In this document: positions 1 through 8,002 of the stretch, piece after piece
Layout of the letters: the number at the start of each line of letters is the position of its first letter
Position numbering within the stretch: position 1 is the stretch's first letter
The notes under the pieces: model-generated
What the model was told of the DNA's origin: nothing
Databases searched by the model: none
What the model saw: only the letters and a program-made list of their open reading frames with translations
From: JBAUHN01 sp049680295
GTDB lineage: Bacteria > Pseudomonadota > Alphaproteobacteria > Rhodobacterales > Rhodobacteraceae
Direction of reading: 5' to 3'
Assembly (NCBI GenBank): GCA_049680295.1
Contig: JBAUHN010000394.1
Location: 1 to 40,476, forward strand
Length of the DNA stretch: 40,476 nt
Made by a program: the position numbers and the translations under genes

Positions 1-6
1 TAAATC

Positions 7-702
7 TTAATACCCGGTGCCGCGCAATACGACGCCGACGGTGGCCCAAAGCACGGTCACGTCGGTTTTCAGCGACAGGCTGCGGTTGTAGATGGTGTCG
101 AACTTGGCGCGATCGGCAAACGAGCTTTGGTTGCGCTCGGACACCTGCCACAGGCCGGTGATGCCGGGACGCAGGGCATAATAGCACTGACCGGGGTACA
201 TCGGCTTTTGCTCGGGCAGCATCGGGCGCGGGCCCACAAGGCTCATGTCGCCTTTGAGGACGTTCCACAGTTGTGGCAGTTCATCCAGCGACGACTTGCG
301 CAGGAACTTCCCCAAAGCGGTGATCCGCGGATCCTCTTTCAGCTTTTGGGTTTTGTCCCATTCGGCGCGGGCGAATTCGTTTTTGGCCAGGTGGGTTTCC
401 AGCAGCTTGTCAGCATCTGGCACCATTGTACGCAGTTTCCACATGGTGAAAGTGCGCCCCCCCAGACCGATGCGTTTCTGGCGGTAAACCGGATTGTGGC
501 CGTCAAGGGCGACCATCAGGGCCATCATCAGGACGGTGGGCAGCACAATCGGCAGGGCGGCGATCACAAACAACATGTCAATCGCGCGTTTGACAACGCT
601 GCGGTAGATCGACGTCTGGTGGGTGTGGGCCTCTTGAACAGAGGTGTAAACACCTGCTGCAGACTGGTTATCAAGATTGTTAGAAAACAACACGTTCATC
701 AT
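7..702 (-). CDS. Exopolysaccharide-type sugar transferase (bacterial sugar transferase family)
   Basis: The protein (about 231 aa) belongs to the bacterial sugar transferase family (ExoY/WcaJ/PssY-like). These enzymes transfer a sugar-1-phosphate from a nucleotide sugar to undecaprenyl phosphate at the inner membrane and so start exopolysaccharide or O-unit assembly. The N-terminal part holds one hydrophobic segment after a basic KRAID stretch. The catalytic part shows the family landmarks YRQKRIGLGG, WKLRTM, a KSSLDELPQ block, the GDMSLVGPRP block and LRPGITGLWQVS. The short length, with one membrane segment, fits the small ExoY-like class. An upstream TTG at 717 is open, but ATG 702 follows an AAAGG site at a 5-nt spacing (ATG 699 at 8 nt), so 702 was chosen. 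The exact polymer cannot be told because no other polysaccharide genes are visible. Confidence 0.9.
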   Translation of the reverse strand: MMNVLFSNNLDNQSAAGVYTSVQEAHTHQTSIYRSVVKRAIDMLFVIAALPIVLPTVLMMALMVALDGHNPVYRQKRIGLGGRTFTMWKLRTMVPDADKLLETHLAKNEFARAEWDKTQKLKEDPRITALGKFLRKSSLDELPQLWNVLKGDMSLVGPRPMLPEQKPMYPGQCYYALRPGITGLWQVSERNQSSFADRAKFDTIYNRSLSLKTDVTVLWATVGVVLRGTGY

Positions 703-799
703 TAACACCTTTGTCAAAATACTGGGTCTGCGACCCGTTACTCATTACAACAATGACCCATGTTTCAGGCGGGCCAAACAAATACACGGGGCTTTTGCG

Positions 800-979
800 T
801 TACCCCAAAAACTGAATGACCAGCAAACCAATGAAACATTGCGCGGCCATTGCGGTCATCAATGCGCGGCGTCGATCGATCCGGGCGCGGACCATCTCTT
901 TTGTGACGGGTGTGGCGTTGACTTTGTCCGGCGAGGTTCTGAAGTCGCGAGTTTGCAGGTCTTTAGAATAGTTTGTCAT
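800..979 (-). CDS. Small single-span membrane protein, function unknown
   Basis: This 59-residue frame begins MTNYSKDLQTRDF, is hydrophilic and basic in its first two thirds (RARIDRRR), and ends in a hydrophobic helix of about 18 residues (ALMTAMAAQCFIGLLVIQ). That is a plausible tail-anchored topology with a cytoplasmic N-terminus. ATG 979 was chosen over an upstream start at 1048 because a GGA lies 8 nt before it and because 999-1053 forms stem-loops typical of a leader, not of coding sequence. It lies upstream of the sugar transferase in the same direction with a gap of about 100 nt, so the two may be co-transcribed. I do not recognise a family, and it could be a chance frame. Confidence 0.5.
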   Translation of the reverse strand: MTNYSKDLQTRDFRTSPDKVNATPVTKEMVRARIDRRRALMTAMAAQCFIGLLVIQFLG

Positions 980-989
980 CTTATCAATC

Positions 990-1180
990 CATCTCAAACC
1001 AGCAAAAAACATGCTGGTCGTAAATGGGCCGTGCAGGGACAGATGCACGGCCCGTTACTCGTTAACATTACAGCCTGCTGCCGGTATTGGGCTATTGCGC
1101 AGCAGGTACAAAACACTTTGTCGAAACTTGGCGACATTAATCTTCTGCCAACCAATATGACGAAAGGCGCAGGTTTCGCC
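990..1180 (-). promoter_or_regulatory. Structured leader with consecutive stem-loops
   Basis: Four inverted repeats follow one another: 999-1004 with 1012-1017 (CCAGCA/TGCTGG, perfect 6 bp), 1026-1034 with 1045-1053 (GGGCCGTGC/GCACGGCCC, perfect 9 bp), 1074-1081 with 1099-1106 (CCTGCTGC/GCAGCAGG, perfect 8 bp), and a weaker 5-bp CGAAA/TTTCG stem near 1161-1175. None is followed by a clear U-tract on either strand. The region lies directly upstream of the small membrane protein and sugar transferase genes, so a 5' leader or small RNA is possible. The strand is inferred from those genes. Confidence 0.4.
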
Positions 1181-1479
1181 AATTGATTGAATGTGGAAAG
1201 TTTCGAGAGACTAATTCACCACATACGTGTGATTGGTTTACCCTCAAATCCGAGAACATTCGCTCTGTTCCCCTTAGGTTTGTTCAAGGTTCCTGCTACT
1301 TCGCCATATTACCGCCGCAATGCTGCCGAATTGCGCACATAGTGTGGCAATTCTTAGGCAGTTACGCGCCGGGTTTCGGCTAGGCGCTGGATCACGGTAC
1401 CCTTGGAAATTCCGTACGGAATACCATCTGAAACCGCTATTTGATTGCCTTCCGAATCCTCTTGCCGCAAATTTCGGTG
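1054..1479. other. Intergenic region without a gene; contains a dyad at 1329-1352
   Basis: No convincing coding frame is present. Besides the stem-loops of 1074-1175, a dyad lies at 1329-1352. Its arms AATTGC and GCAATT are perfect and an inner CACA/TGTG pair follows after one bulged G. This is 128 nt upstream of the acyltransferase start and could be an operator or an RNA hairpin. The region must hold the promoters of two divergent transcripts, but no confident -35/-10 pair was seen. Confidence 0.35.
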
Positions 1480-2106
1480 ATGTTCGCACGTCTTACTGCA
1501 TTATTGATTGTAACATTCGCGCGGGCGGTCACAGCCGTGCGCGGGCTTTGGTCGGGCATAGAACCTGTTGCCAAACAGCGCGTTTACTTTGCGAACCATG
1601 CAAGCAATGGCGATTTTGTCCTGATCTGGACGGTCTTGCCCAGCAAATTGCGCAAAACCACACGCCCCGTAGCTGCGGCAGACTATTGGCTGACCTCCAG
1701 ACTAAAGGCGTTCATCGGCCAATCGGTGTTCAATGCCGTCCTCATTGATCGCAACCGCACTGCCCGCACCGGTGATCCTGTTCGACAAATGGCCGATGCG
1801 CTAAGTGCGGGCGACAGTCTGATCTTGTTCCCCGAGGGCACACGCAACATGACCGACACGCCGCTGCTGCCCTTCAAGACCGGGCTTTTTCATCTTGCCA
1901 CCGCGAAACCGGACGTCGACATGGTGCCGGTCTGGATCGAAAACCTGAACCGGGTGATGCCGAAAGGAAAGCTCGTTCCGATCCCGCTGGTATGCACAAT
2001 CACCTTTGGCCCAGCGATGCGGCTAAAGCGAAACGAAGCCAAGGCTGAATTTCTCGAACGCGCGCAAACCGAATTGCTGGCGTTGTCGTGCAAAGCAAAG
2101 GAATAG
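1480..2106 (+). CDS. PlsC-like lysophospholipid acyltransferase
   Basis: This 208-aa protein looks like a 1-acyl-glycerol-3-phosphate acyltransferase family member, which acylates a lysophospholipid or related acceptor at the inner membrane. The catalytic HX4D motif is NHASNGD (H40, D45) and the acceptor-binding motif is FPEGTR (residues 117-122). An N-terminal hydrophobic stretch (residues 7-20) anchors it. The frame is open from a TTG at 1441, but ATG 1480 begins just before the hydrophobic helix and gives a normal family length; the ribosome site is weak for both. It is the first gene of a four-gene lipid operon, and its 3' end lies next to the cytidylyltransferase start. It is not necessarily the main PlsC, because housekeeping plsC is usually elsewhere; a role with the downstream lipid genes is inferred. 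Confidence 0.85.
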   Translation: MFARLTALLIVTFARAVTAVRGLWSGIEPVAKQRVYFANHASNGDFVLIWTVLPSKLRKTTRPVAAADYWLTSRLKAFIGQSVFNAVLIDRNRTARTGDPVRQMADALSAGDSLILFPEGTRNMTDTPLLPFKTGLFHLATAKPDVDMVPVWIENLNRVMPKGKLVPIPLVCTITFGPAMRLKRNEAKAEFLERAQTELLALSCKAKE

Positions 2107-2111
2107 AGGTA

Positions 2112-3053
2112 GTGGCGGACAGTTTTCTTTTTCTATTGGGTTGCGTACTGGCCGTCCTGTTGGTGGCCTCAGCGATCGGGCAATTTCTAAAATTCAAATC
2201 GGGGTCGGACGGCCCGAACATGACAATCGAAAACCTGAACGCGCGTATCAATGCGTGGTGGGTTATGGTTGGTCTGACGGCGCTGGCATTTTTGGCCGGT
2301 AACACCGGCGTTGTCGTGCTTTTCGCGATCTGTTCATTCGCCGCCCTGCGCGAATTTCTGACACTGACCAACACCAAGGTTGCCGATCACTGGGCCATTG
2401 CAGCTGCCGCCTTTATCGTGTTGCCGGTGCAATATGTCGCGGTCGGTATGAACTGGTACGGGTTTTATTCGATCTTCATTCCGGTCTACGCATTTTTGCT
2501 GATGCCGATTGTCTCCAGCCTCAGCGGTGAGACCGAGAATTTTCTGATCCGCATCGCCGAGGCCCAATGGGCGTTGATGATCAGCGTGTTTTGCGTGTCG
2601 CACGTGCCCGCGCTGCTCAGCCTGAATATTGTAGGATTTGAGGGACGCAATCTGTTCCTGATCTTCTTTTTGGTTGTCGTCGTGCAATCCAGCGACGTGT
2701 TTCAGTATGTTTGGGGCAAGCTTCTTGGAAAACACAAAATCGCACCGAAAGTGTCACCTTCGAAAACATGGGAAGGCCTGATTGGCGGCGTGGTCACTGC
2801 CAGCGCGCTGGGGGCGTCGCTGTACTGGATTACACCTTTTACCGTTGTTCAGGCGGTAGGTATGTCCGTTGTGATCACCATAATGGGATTTTTGGGTGGG
2901 CTGGTTATGTCTGCGATCAAACGCGACCGCGGCGTCAAGGACTGGGGCCATTTGATTGCAGGACACGGTGGGTTTATTGATCGGCTAGATTCCGTGATCT
3001 TTTCAGCGCCGATCTTTTTTCACATCATCCGCTTTTACTGGGATGTCCATTGA
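2112..3053 (+). CDS. CdsA-like phosphatidate cytidylyltransferase
   Basis: The protein (about 313 aa) is a polytopic membrane enzyme of the CDP-diglyceride synthetase family, which makes CDP-diacylglycerol from phosphatidate and CTP. The C-terminal signature is clear: SAIKRDRGVKD followed by a HGGFIDRLDS block, matching the family pattern with its conserved Lys, Asp, His-Gly-Gly and Asp-Arg-x-Asp. About eight hydrophobic segments precede it. A GTG at 2088 is open, but GTG 2112 is preceded by AAGGA and GAGG and was preferred. The next gene starts within its stop codon. The company of an acyltransferase and a CDP-alcohol transferase suggests a dedicated second phospholipid route, comparable to E. 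coli ynbA/ynbB; this comparison is from general knowledge and was not tested. Confidence 0.88.
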   Translation: MADSFLFLLGCVLAVLLVASAIGQFLKFKSGSDGPNMTIENLNARINAWWVMVGLTALAFLAGNTGVVVLFAICSFAALREFLTLTNTKVADHWAIAAAAFIVLPVQYVAVGMNWYGFYSIFIPVYAFLLMPIVSSLSGETENFLIRIAEAQWALMISVFCVSHVPALLSLNIVGFEGRNLFLIFFLVVVVQSSDVFQYVWGKLLGKHKIAPKVSPSKTWEGLIGGVVTASALGASLYWITPFTVVQAVGMSVVITIMGFLGGLVMSAIKRDRGVKDWGHLIAGHGGFIDRLDSVIFSAPIFFHIIRFYWDVH

Positions 3054-3451
3054 CCGGCTTTGCGTTCGCAGCGCTCAAAAGCACCCGGGTGCATGTAGCA
3101 TTTGCATTTGTCGTCATGGGCGGCTGGGCGATCTATGCAAATCTGGCACATCCGATGCCAAAGCTCGTGTTGGCTGGGCTGGTACAGGGCGGCATTTCAG
3201 CAGGCCTGACCCTGTTTCTAAAACGCAGCGTCGACTGGATGCGCCCAAAGTTCCCTTTTGCGATCGGGCATGTTGCCCCTGCTGTGATCGCATCTGCGGT
3301 GTCGGCCGCAGGGCTGATCACGGCGCACCGTTTGGCCGGAACGCCCGAGGTAGCAAAAACAGTCTTAGTACCTTTGGCGGTGTCGGTGTCATATATTTTG
3401 ACCTACAATTTCATCCGCCAGCGCAAATCAAAGGGCGATCCAAATGAATGA
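3050..3451 (+). CDS. Four-helix membrane protein of unknown function in a lipid operon
   Basis: This 133-residue protein has about four hydrophobic segments (roughly residues 12-30, 40-55, 72-95 and 103-120) and a short charged tail (RQRKSKGDPNE). I do not recognise its family. It begins at TTG 3050, which overlaps the TGA stop of the cytidylyltransferase, and ends 8 nt inside the next gene, so translation is coupled on both sides. A later ATG at 3116 is possible but would lose the first helix. Tight coupling between a CDP-lipid synthase and a CDP-alcohol transferase suggests an accessory or transport role in the same lipid pathway. That is inference from position only. Confidence 0.75.
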   Translation: MTGFAFAALKSTRVHVAFAFVVMGGWAIYANLAHPMPKLVLAGLVQGGISAGLTLFLKRSVDWMRPKFPFAIGHVAPAVIASAVSAAGLITAHRLAGTPEVAKTVLVPLAVSVSYILTYNFIRQRKSKGDPNE

Positions 3452-4094
3452 CATAAAAAACCGCCGGCCTTTGGACAGTCGCAACTCAAATTGGGCCGCC
3501 AAAATCACACAGATACTGGCAGCACGGGATATCACACCGAACCAGATTTCGCAGGCCAGCATTGGGGCTGCACTGATCGCTGGCGCTGCTTTCTGGATGA
3601 CATCGCTGACGGATCATCCGGTTTTGGTCGCAGTTCTGCTGGTTCTGGCAGCGCTGGGATGCCAGGCACGTCTGCTGTGCAACCTGTTTGATGGAATGGT
3701 CGCGATTGAGGAGGGCAAAAGCGCAGCCGACGGGCCGTTCTGGAACGAATTTCCCGACCGTATCGCCGACATCATTATCTTTGCGGGCCTCGGTCTTGGC
3801 ATTGGATCGCCCGCCCTCGGGTTTGCGGCGGCGGCGATGGCCGTATTGACCGCATATGTCCGCGAACTGGGCGCGAGTATCGGTCTGGCCCCCAACTTTT
3901 GCGGACCAATGGCCAAACAACATCGCATGGCACTGATCACCGTCGCCGCCGTGTTGACGATTTTTGAACCGTTGGCGTTACCTCAGGGTACAATCCTGAC
4001 AAGCGTGCTGTGGGTCGTGATCATTGGTGCGATTGTAACAACCCTGCGGCGTGCCCGTGATATCCGCGAACGCCTGATTGCAGGGCGAAAGTGA
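3444..4094 (+). CDS. CDP-alcohol phosphatidyltransferase family protein with variant metal motif
   Basis: This 216-aa membrane protein carries the core of the CDP-alcohol phosphotransferase family, whose members move a phosphatidyl group from CDP-diacylglycerol to an alcohol. The canonical motif is DxxDGxxAR-x8-GxxxDxxxD. Here it reads N80-xx-D83-G84-xx-A87-I88, then G97-xxx-N101-xxx-D105. Two of the four metal-binding Asp are Asn and the Arg is Ile. About six hydrophobic segments are visible. Similar NEFPDR-type sequences occur in a poorly studied subfamily, as far as I recall, so this may be a conserved variant and not a decayed gene. It overlaps the upstream gene by 8 nt and closes the operon, ending 6 nt from a convergent gene. 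Its alcohol substrate is unknown. Confidence 0.82.
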   Translation: MNDIKNRRPLDSRNSNWAAKITQILAARDITPNQISQASIGAALIAGAAFWMTSLTDHPVLVAVLLVLAALGCQARLLCNLFDGMVAIEEGKSAADGPFWNEFPDRIADIIIFAGLGLGIGSPALGFAAAAMAVLTAYVRELGASIGLAPNFCGPMAKQHRMALITVAAVLTIFEPLALPQGTILTSVLWVVIIGAIVTTLRRARDIRERLIAGRK

Positions 4095-4100
4095 TGAGGC

Positions 4101-5252
4101 TCAGGTCAACGCGTGGCCAGTCGTGGGGTGTTCCCACTCGGCAAGCAGCTTTGACATTCGGGCCAGTCCGGTGTCCAGATTTGCAGCCACACCACCGCCA
4201 ACGCCGACACGGATGTGGTTTGGCAGACCGTAGGCACTGCCGGGCAACAAAAAGGTCTTGTAGGGATCGGCCAGCAGGCGCTTGGCAAATACATCGCTGT
4301 CGATACCCGTGGGCAGCCGTGCAAGGCCGATCAGCCCGGCCTCGGGCGGATGCCAGGACAGGTTAGGCTCGGCTGTGATATATCTGTCCAGCTGTTCCAA
4401 TACTGTACGGCTGTCGCCACGTGTTTTTTCCAGCGCTGTGCTAAGCCGGTTCGGACGCAGTGCGATTTCCGCAATGGTTTCGCCCAGCACATTCATAATC
4501 TCACTGCAGTTTTCGCGCAGGATAACCGCGTCCATCACCAGCGCCTTGTCGCGACAAATCAGCCAACCGGTGCGCAAGCCTTGCAATCCCAAAGCTTTGG
4601 ATACGCTGCCTGTTGTGATGCCGCGCTGATAGATGCCTGCAATCGACGGCGCCCGGTCCGCGGTCCATTCAAGACCGGCATAGACTTCGTCAACGATCAG
4701 CCACGCGCCGACCTTGTCTGCAATCTGTGCAGCCCGGTGCAGGTCCTTACTGGTCAGCAATTTTCCGGTTGGGTTGTTTGGGTTGGTCAAAAAAATCAGT
4801 CGGGTTTTGTCGGTGACGGCATCCTCAAGCTGGTCCAGTGGCAATGCCCAGCCATCAGTCTCATCTCGGGTCACCAATTTGACCCTGACTTGCCGCGCCT
4901 TGGCCAGCACTTGGGTTTGCGGCCATCCCGGTGTTTCTGTGACAACCTCGTCTCCGGGCTCAACCAGTTGCATGAAGGCCAGATAATTGGCCTCGGCGGC
5001 GCCTGCCGTGATCAACACGTCATCGGCTCCACACAGGCCACCCAATCCGGCCTGATCAATGACCCGCTGGCGTAAGTCCGGCAGACCCTGAAACGACTTC
5101 TGGTTCCAATCCAATGACATCTCAGGATCCAGGTCGGCCAGAAAATCGCCCAGTTTCGGCGATTGGGCCAGCGAGAACCCTACGAATGCTTCAGGATCGG
5201 CCTGGGTTGTATCCAGCAAATACTGAAAAAGCGTATGAATCTTGACTTTCAT
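4101..5252 (-). CDS. PLP-dependent aminotransferase, class I/II
   Basis: This 383-aa cytosolic enzyme is a fold-type I aminotransferase. The landmarks are NPNNPTG at 157-163, the PLP-ring Asp188 and Tyr191 in DEVYAGL, and the Schiff-base Lys219 in SVSKALGLQGLRTGW. The C-terminal HIRVGVGGG block should hold the substrate-carboxylate Arg. ATG 5252 has a GAGG site 4 nt upstream. The sequence seems closer to the aspartate aminotransferase/capreomycidine-synthase-like side of the family than to branched-chain types, but the substrate cannot be stated. It is divergent from the metallo-hydrolase gene with only 41 nt between the starts, so the two probably share a promoter region, and it converges with the lipid operon. 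Confidence 0.88.
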   Translation of the reverse strand: MKVKIHTLFQYLLDTTQADPEAFVGFSLAQSPKLGDFLADLDPEMSLDWNQKSFQGLPDLRQRVIDQAGLGGLCGADDVLITAGAAEANYLAFMQLVEPGDEVVTETPGWPQTQVLAKARQVRVKLVTRDETDGWALPLDQLEDAVTDKTRLIFLTNPNNPTGKLLTSKDLHRAAQIADKVGAWLIVDEVYAGLEWTADRAPSIAGIYQRGITTGSVSKALGLQGLRTGWLICRDKALVMDAVILRENCSEIMNVLGETIAEIALRPNRLSTALEKTRGDSRTVLEQLDRYITAEPNLSWHPPEAGLIGLARLPTGIDSDVFAKRLLADPYKTFLLPGSAYGLPNHIRVGVGGGVAANLDTGLARMSKLLAEWEHPTTGHALT

Positions 5253-5293
5253 TTTCGCCTCGCGATTGTAGGAGTGCTACCGGAAGGAACCCT

Positions 5294-6052
5294 ATGCGAG
5301 CCAAAGGTTTTTTGAAAGGACGGCCAATCTCACTGCATGTGTTGGACTATGGGCTGTTCAAAGTGCATGCCAACGGCAGAGTTATCGGTATTTGCGGGTT
5401 TTTGATCCAGACGGATGCGGGCGAAGCCATTCTGGTCGACACCGGGTTTCCCAAAAAATATGCCGAAGACAAAATCACGGCCACGCAAGAGGATAAGCTA
5501 TACGAGTTTGGCGAAGTTCTTGAATGCCAATCGTTGAACACACCGGCCGCGCAGCTTGCCCTAGCCGGGCTTTCACCAGATCAGATTGATCTGCACATCC
5601 TGACCCATTCGCACATCGACCATGTCGGCGGCTTGGGGGATTTCCCAAAAGCGCCTATTCTGGTCGCAAAAGCTGAGCGCCAATTGCCGAAACCCCTATA
5701 TTGGGGCGAAGTCCAACCGCTTGAATGGCCAGATCAGAACTATCTGGTGATTGACAAGGACGTCTTGGTCGGCCCTGATTTTACGGTTCACCTAGTGCCT
5801 GGACATGCGCCGGGACAGTTGGCGCTGAGCTTGAATTTACCCGAAACCGGCGCCGTTTTATTGACCAGCGACGCGATCTCGCGCCCAGCGGAAATTGACG
5901 AAAAATTTGCGGGATCATGGGATGAGGTCAAAGCCATCGCCAGTGCAAAGCGTCTGATGTCCATCGCCAGCCAGACAAATGCTTTTGTGGTTTATGGCCA
6001 TTGCCCCGATCAGTGGCCCGCACTTAGAAAGTCGCCGCGATCTTACATCTAG
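5294..6052 (+). CDS. Metallo-beta-lactamase-fold hydrolase, N-acyl-homoserine lactonase-like
   Basis: This 252-aa protein has the full dinuclear zinc ligand set of the AHL-lactonase type of MBL hydrolases: HSHIDH (105-110), H171 in PGHAPGQ, the bridging D193 in TSDAIS, and H236 in YGHCPDQW. The position and spacing resemble AiiA/AttM lactonases. Such enzymes open acyl-homoserine lactones, but many relatives act on other lactones or esters, so quorum quenching is only a possibility. No signal peptide is seen, so it is cytosolic. ATG 5294 follows AAGGA at a 6-nt spacing. It is divergent from an aminotransferase and its stop codon overlaps the stop of the convergent SDR gene within a CTAG. Confidence 0.85.
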   Translation: MRAKGFLKGRPISLHVLDYGLFKVHANGRVIGICGFLIQTDAGEAILVDTGFPKKYAEDKITATQEDKLYEFGEVLECQSLNTPAAQLALAGLSPDQIDLHILTHSHIDHVGGLGDFPKAPILVAKAERQLPKPLYWGEVQPLEWPDQNYLVIDKDVLVGPDFTVHLVPGHAPGQLALSLNLPETGAVLLTSDAISRPAEIDEKFAGSWDEVKAIASAKRLMSIASQTNAFVVYGHCPDQWPALRKSPRSYI

Positions 6053-6783
6053 CGCACGTCGCGCCCCTGATTGAGAATAATGACATTGCCGCTGGAAATA
6101 TCCCCGGCTGGAGAGATCAGAAACCCGACCCAATTGGCAATCTCGGACGGGTCCATCGCTCGGCCATGGGGCATCGCTGAAATCGCCTGTTGCAGCACGT
6201 CTTCGGTCAAGACATCGAACAGCGGCGTCGTCGTCATCGCAGGCGCAATCGAGTTAACGGCTATTTTTTCCTCGGCATAGCGTCGCGCAAGATCTTTGGT
6301 CAAAGTGTCCATCGCAGCCTTGCTGGCGCGGTAATGCGGCGGGTCAAAAGCGTCAAAATTATACGCACCATTGGATGAGATATTGACGATTTTGCGCACG
6401 CCGGGGCGGCCCATCATCAATGGAACTGCTTGCTGACAGCAATAAAACATTGAATTGAAATTGATCGCCATTTGATCGCGCAGTTCCTGCCCGGAAATTT
6501 CAGGGAAATCAGACATCAGGCAGGTTCCGGCATTGTTGACCAATGCGTCGATACCGCCATGTTGGCCTTTCATCTTGGCAAACGCGTCCGTGACGGCGCT
6601 TTCGTCGGTCAAATCAACTGTCAGACCCTGAAACCCATCACCGACAGTTTCGGACGTTTCTTGTAAGCTATCACCCGATACATCAAGCCCGACCACAGTT
6701 AACCCGTCCTGCATCAGCTTAAGGCATATTGCACGGCCCATTCCTCCGCCTGCGCCGGTAACAACTGCGATTTTTTCAGTCAT
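6049..6783 (-). CDS. Short-chain dehydrogenase/reductase
   Basis: This 244-aa protein is a classical SDR, an NAD(P)H-dependent oxidoreductase of the cytosol. It has the TGAGGGMG cofactor loop (9-16), NNAG at 83-86, and the catalytic Ser136/137 (NISSNGAY), Tyr151 and Lys155 (HYRASK). Asp34 at the end of the second strand (GLDVS) favours NAD over NADP by the usual rule. The length is typical. The substrate is unknown; neighbouring genes (lactonase-like hydrolase, lipase-like hydrolase) give no clear pathway. It overlaps the convergent MBL gene by 4 nt. The next gene in the same direction ends 136 nt upstream, so co-transcription with the hydrolase is possible but not certain. Confidence 0.88.
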   Translation of the reverse strand: MTEKIAVVTGAGGGMGRAICLKLMQDGLTVVGLDVSGDSLQETSETVGDGFQGLTVDLTDESAVTDAFAKMKGQHGGIDALVNNAGTCLMSDFPEISGQELRDQMAINFNSMFYCCQQAVPLMMGRPGVRKIVNISSNGAYNFDAFDPPHYRASKAAMDTLTKDLARRYAEEKIAVNSIAPAMTTTPLFDVLTEDVLQQAISAMPHGRAMDPSEIANWVGFLISPAGDISSGNVIILNQGRDVR

Positions 6784-6919
6784 GCGAACTCAAACCTCTT
6801 GTGCGTTACTCCGGGGTTTAAGCGAGGCTAAATGCGGATGGCCCGCTTGTACAGACAATTGCCCGTCGGCCCGGAAGTTGCCGGTACGCGAACAAACCGG
6901 CACTGTATCAATGCGGCCA

Positions 6920-8002
6920 CTACCTGTCTTTCAACGCCGCTTTGGATTGGCCGAACTTACCTGACACAAAGGTTGTTGCCTTGGCAGCAGCCAAGACCCC
7001 AGCGTTGCCCGTGCTCGCCTGAACCGCCTCTCGTATCCGGGAAAGCGCTTGGGTTGAGGAACTTTTCATGCTGTCGTAGGCATGGAAATTATGCGGCATA
7101 TCCGGCCAGACATCCAGCATCAGATCAGCGCCCTTTGCCGCCTGCACATCTGCAAAGTCACAGATCATGTCATGCAGGATTTCGCGCCCGCCGCTTTGCA
7201 GATAAAGCGGCGCCAGACCAGCGAAGTCATACGAGATCGGCGACAACATAGTGCGCCCAAATTTGCCGTCCGGGTCCAGCCATTCGCCAAATCGCAATGC
7301 CATCCATCCTTGAACAAGATCGTATTTGTCATTCTCAAACAAGCTGTCGCCACGGGCGCCGATATCGGTCCAGGGACATAGACCAATGCATAGCGCGGGT
7401 TGTCGCAGCCCCTTTTCCCTGAGGGTCTGCAACAACATCAACGCCATATGTCCGCCTGCACTGTCACCAATCACGACGATCCGGTCCGGGCTGTGTGTCT
7501 GGGTCAAAAACTGCCAGGCGGCCAAGGCATCTTCGGCCTGCGCCGGATGCGGATGTTCTGGCGTCAAACGGTATTTTGGCATGAAAAGCCGTACCTGACT
7601 GTAGTGGGCCAACATGGATGCAAAACGTGTGCTGATCGGACCGTTGAAGGTATAGCCGCCACCGTGCAGATAAAGCAGCACTGTATCGCTGGCGGCGCGG
7701 CGCGGATAGAACCATTGCCCGTCAATGCTGTCGCAGCGCTCAACCCTGACGTCATAGACGTCATCCGTTTCGGTCTGCAAGCTGTCGAATATCGCACGGC
7801 CCAGTTTCATATCAGACTGCGCCATTGCTTTGGTAAACTGACGTCGCCAAAAGCGAATTCCAATTTCGGAATGCGCGTCCCAGCTGGGTTCGATTTTCCT
7901 GCCAAATGCGCGACTGATGTAGGTCGATAATAATGCCCGGTTAAGTGTCAGGAAACTGGCAAGCCTATGTTTTAACGGTCCGTGGAATCGCAGCTTTGAC
8001 AT
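6920..8002 (-). CDS. Alpha/beta hydrolase, hormone-sensitive lipase family
   Basis: This 360-aa protein belongs to the alpha/beta hydrolase-3 (HSL, family IV) esterases. The oxyanion-hole HGGGY lies at 113-117, the nucleophile Ser181 in GDSAGG, the probable acid Asp278 (EILHDM), and the catalytic His304 in MPHNFHAY. No export signal is apparent. A GTG at 8011 is open, but ATG 8002 sits 8 nt after GAGG and was chosen. Such enzymes cleave short- or medium-chain esters. The AraC-type regulator is divergent, with about 90 nt between starts, and is the natural candidate to control this gene. About 45 residues at the C-terminus are low in motifs. Confidence 0.86.
   Translation of the reverse strand: MSKLRFHGPLKHRLASFLTLNRALLSTYISRAFGRKIEPSWDAHSEIGIRFWRRQFTKAMAQSDMKLGRAIFDSLQTETDDVYDVRVERCDSIDGQWFYPRRAASDTVLLYLHGGGYTFNGPISTRFASMLAHYSQVRLFMPKYRLTPEHPHPAQAEDALAAWQFLTQTHSPDRIVVIGDSAGGHMALMLLQTLREKGLRQPALCIGLCPWTDIGARGDSLFENDKYDLVQGWMALRFGEWLDPDGKFGRTMLSPISYDFAGLAPLYLQSGGREILHDMICDFADVQAAKGADLMLDVWPDMPHNFHAYDSMKSSSTQALSRIREAVQASTGNAGVLAAAKATTFVSGKFGQSKAALKDR

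Noticed and set aside
4215..5075. 286-codon open frame opposite the aminotransferase
   Set aside because: Antisense to a gene with intact PLP motifs; no recognisable protein features.
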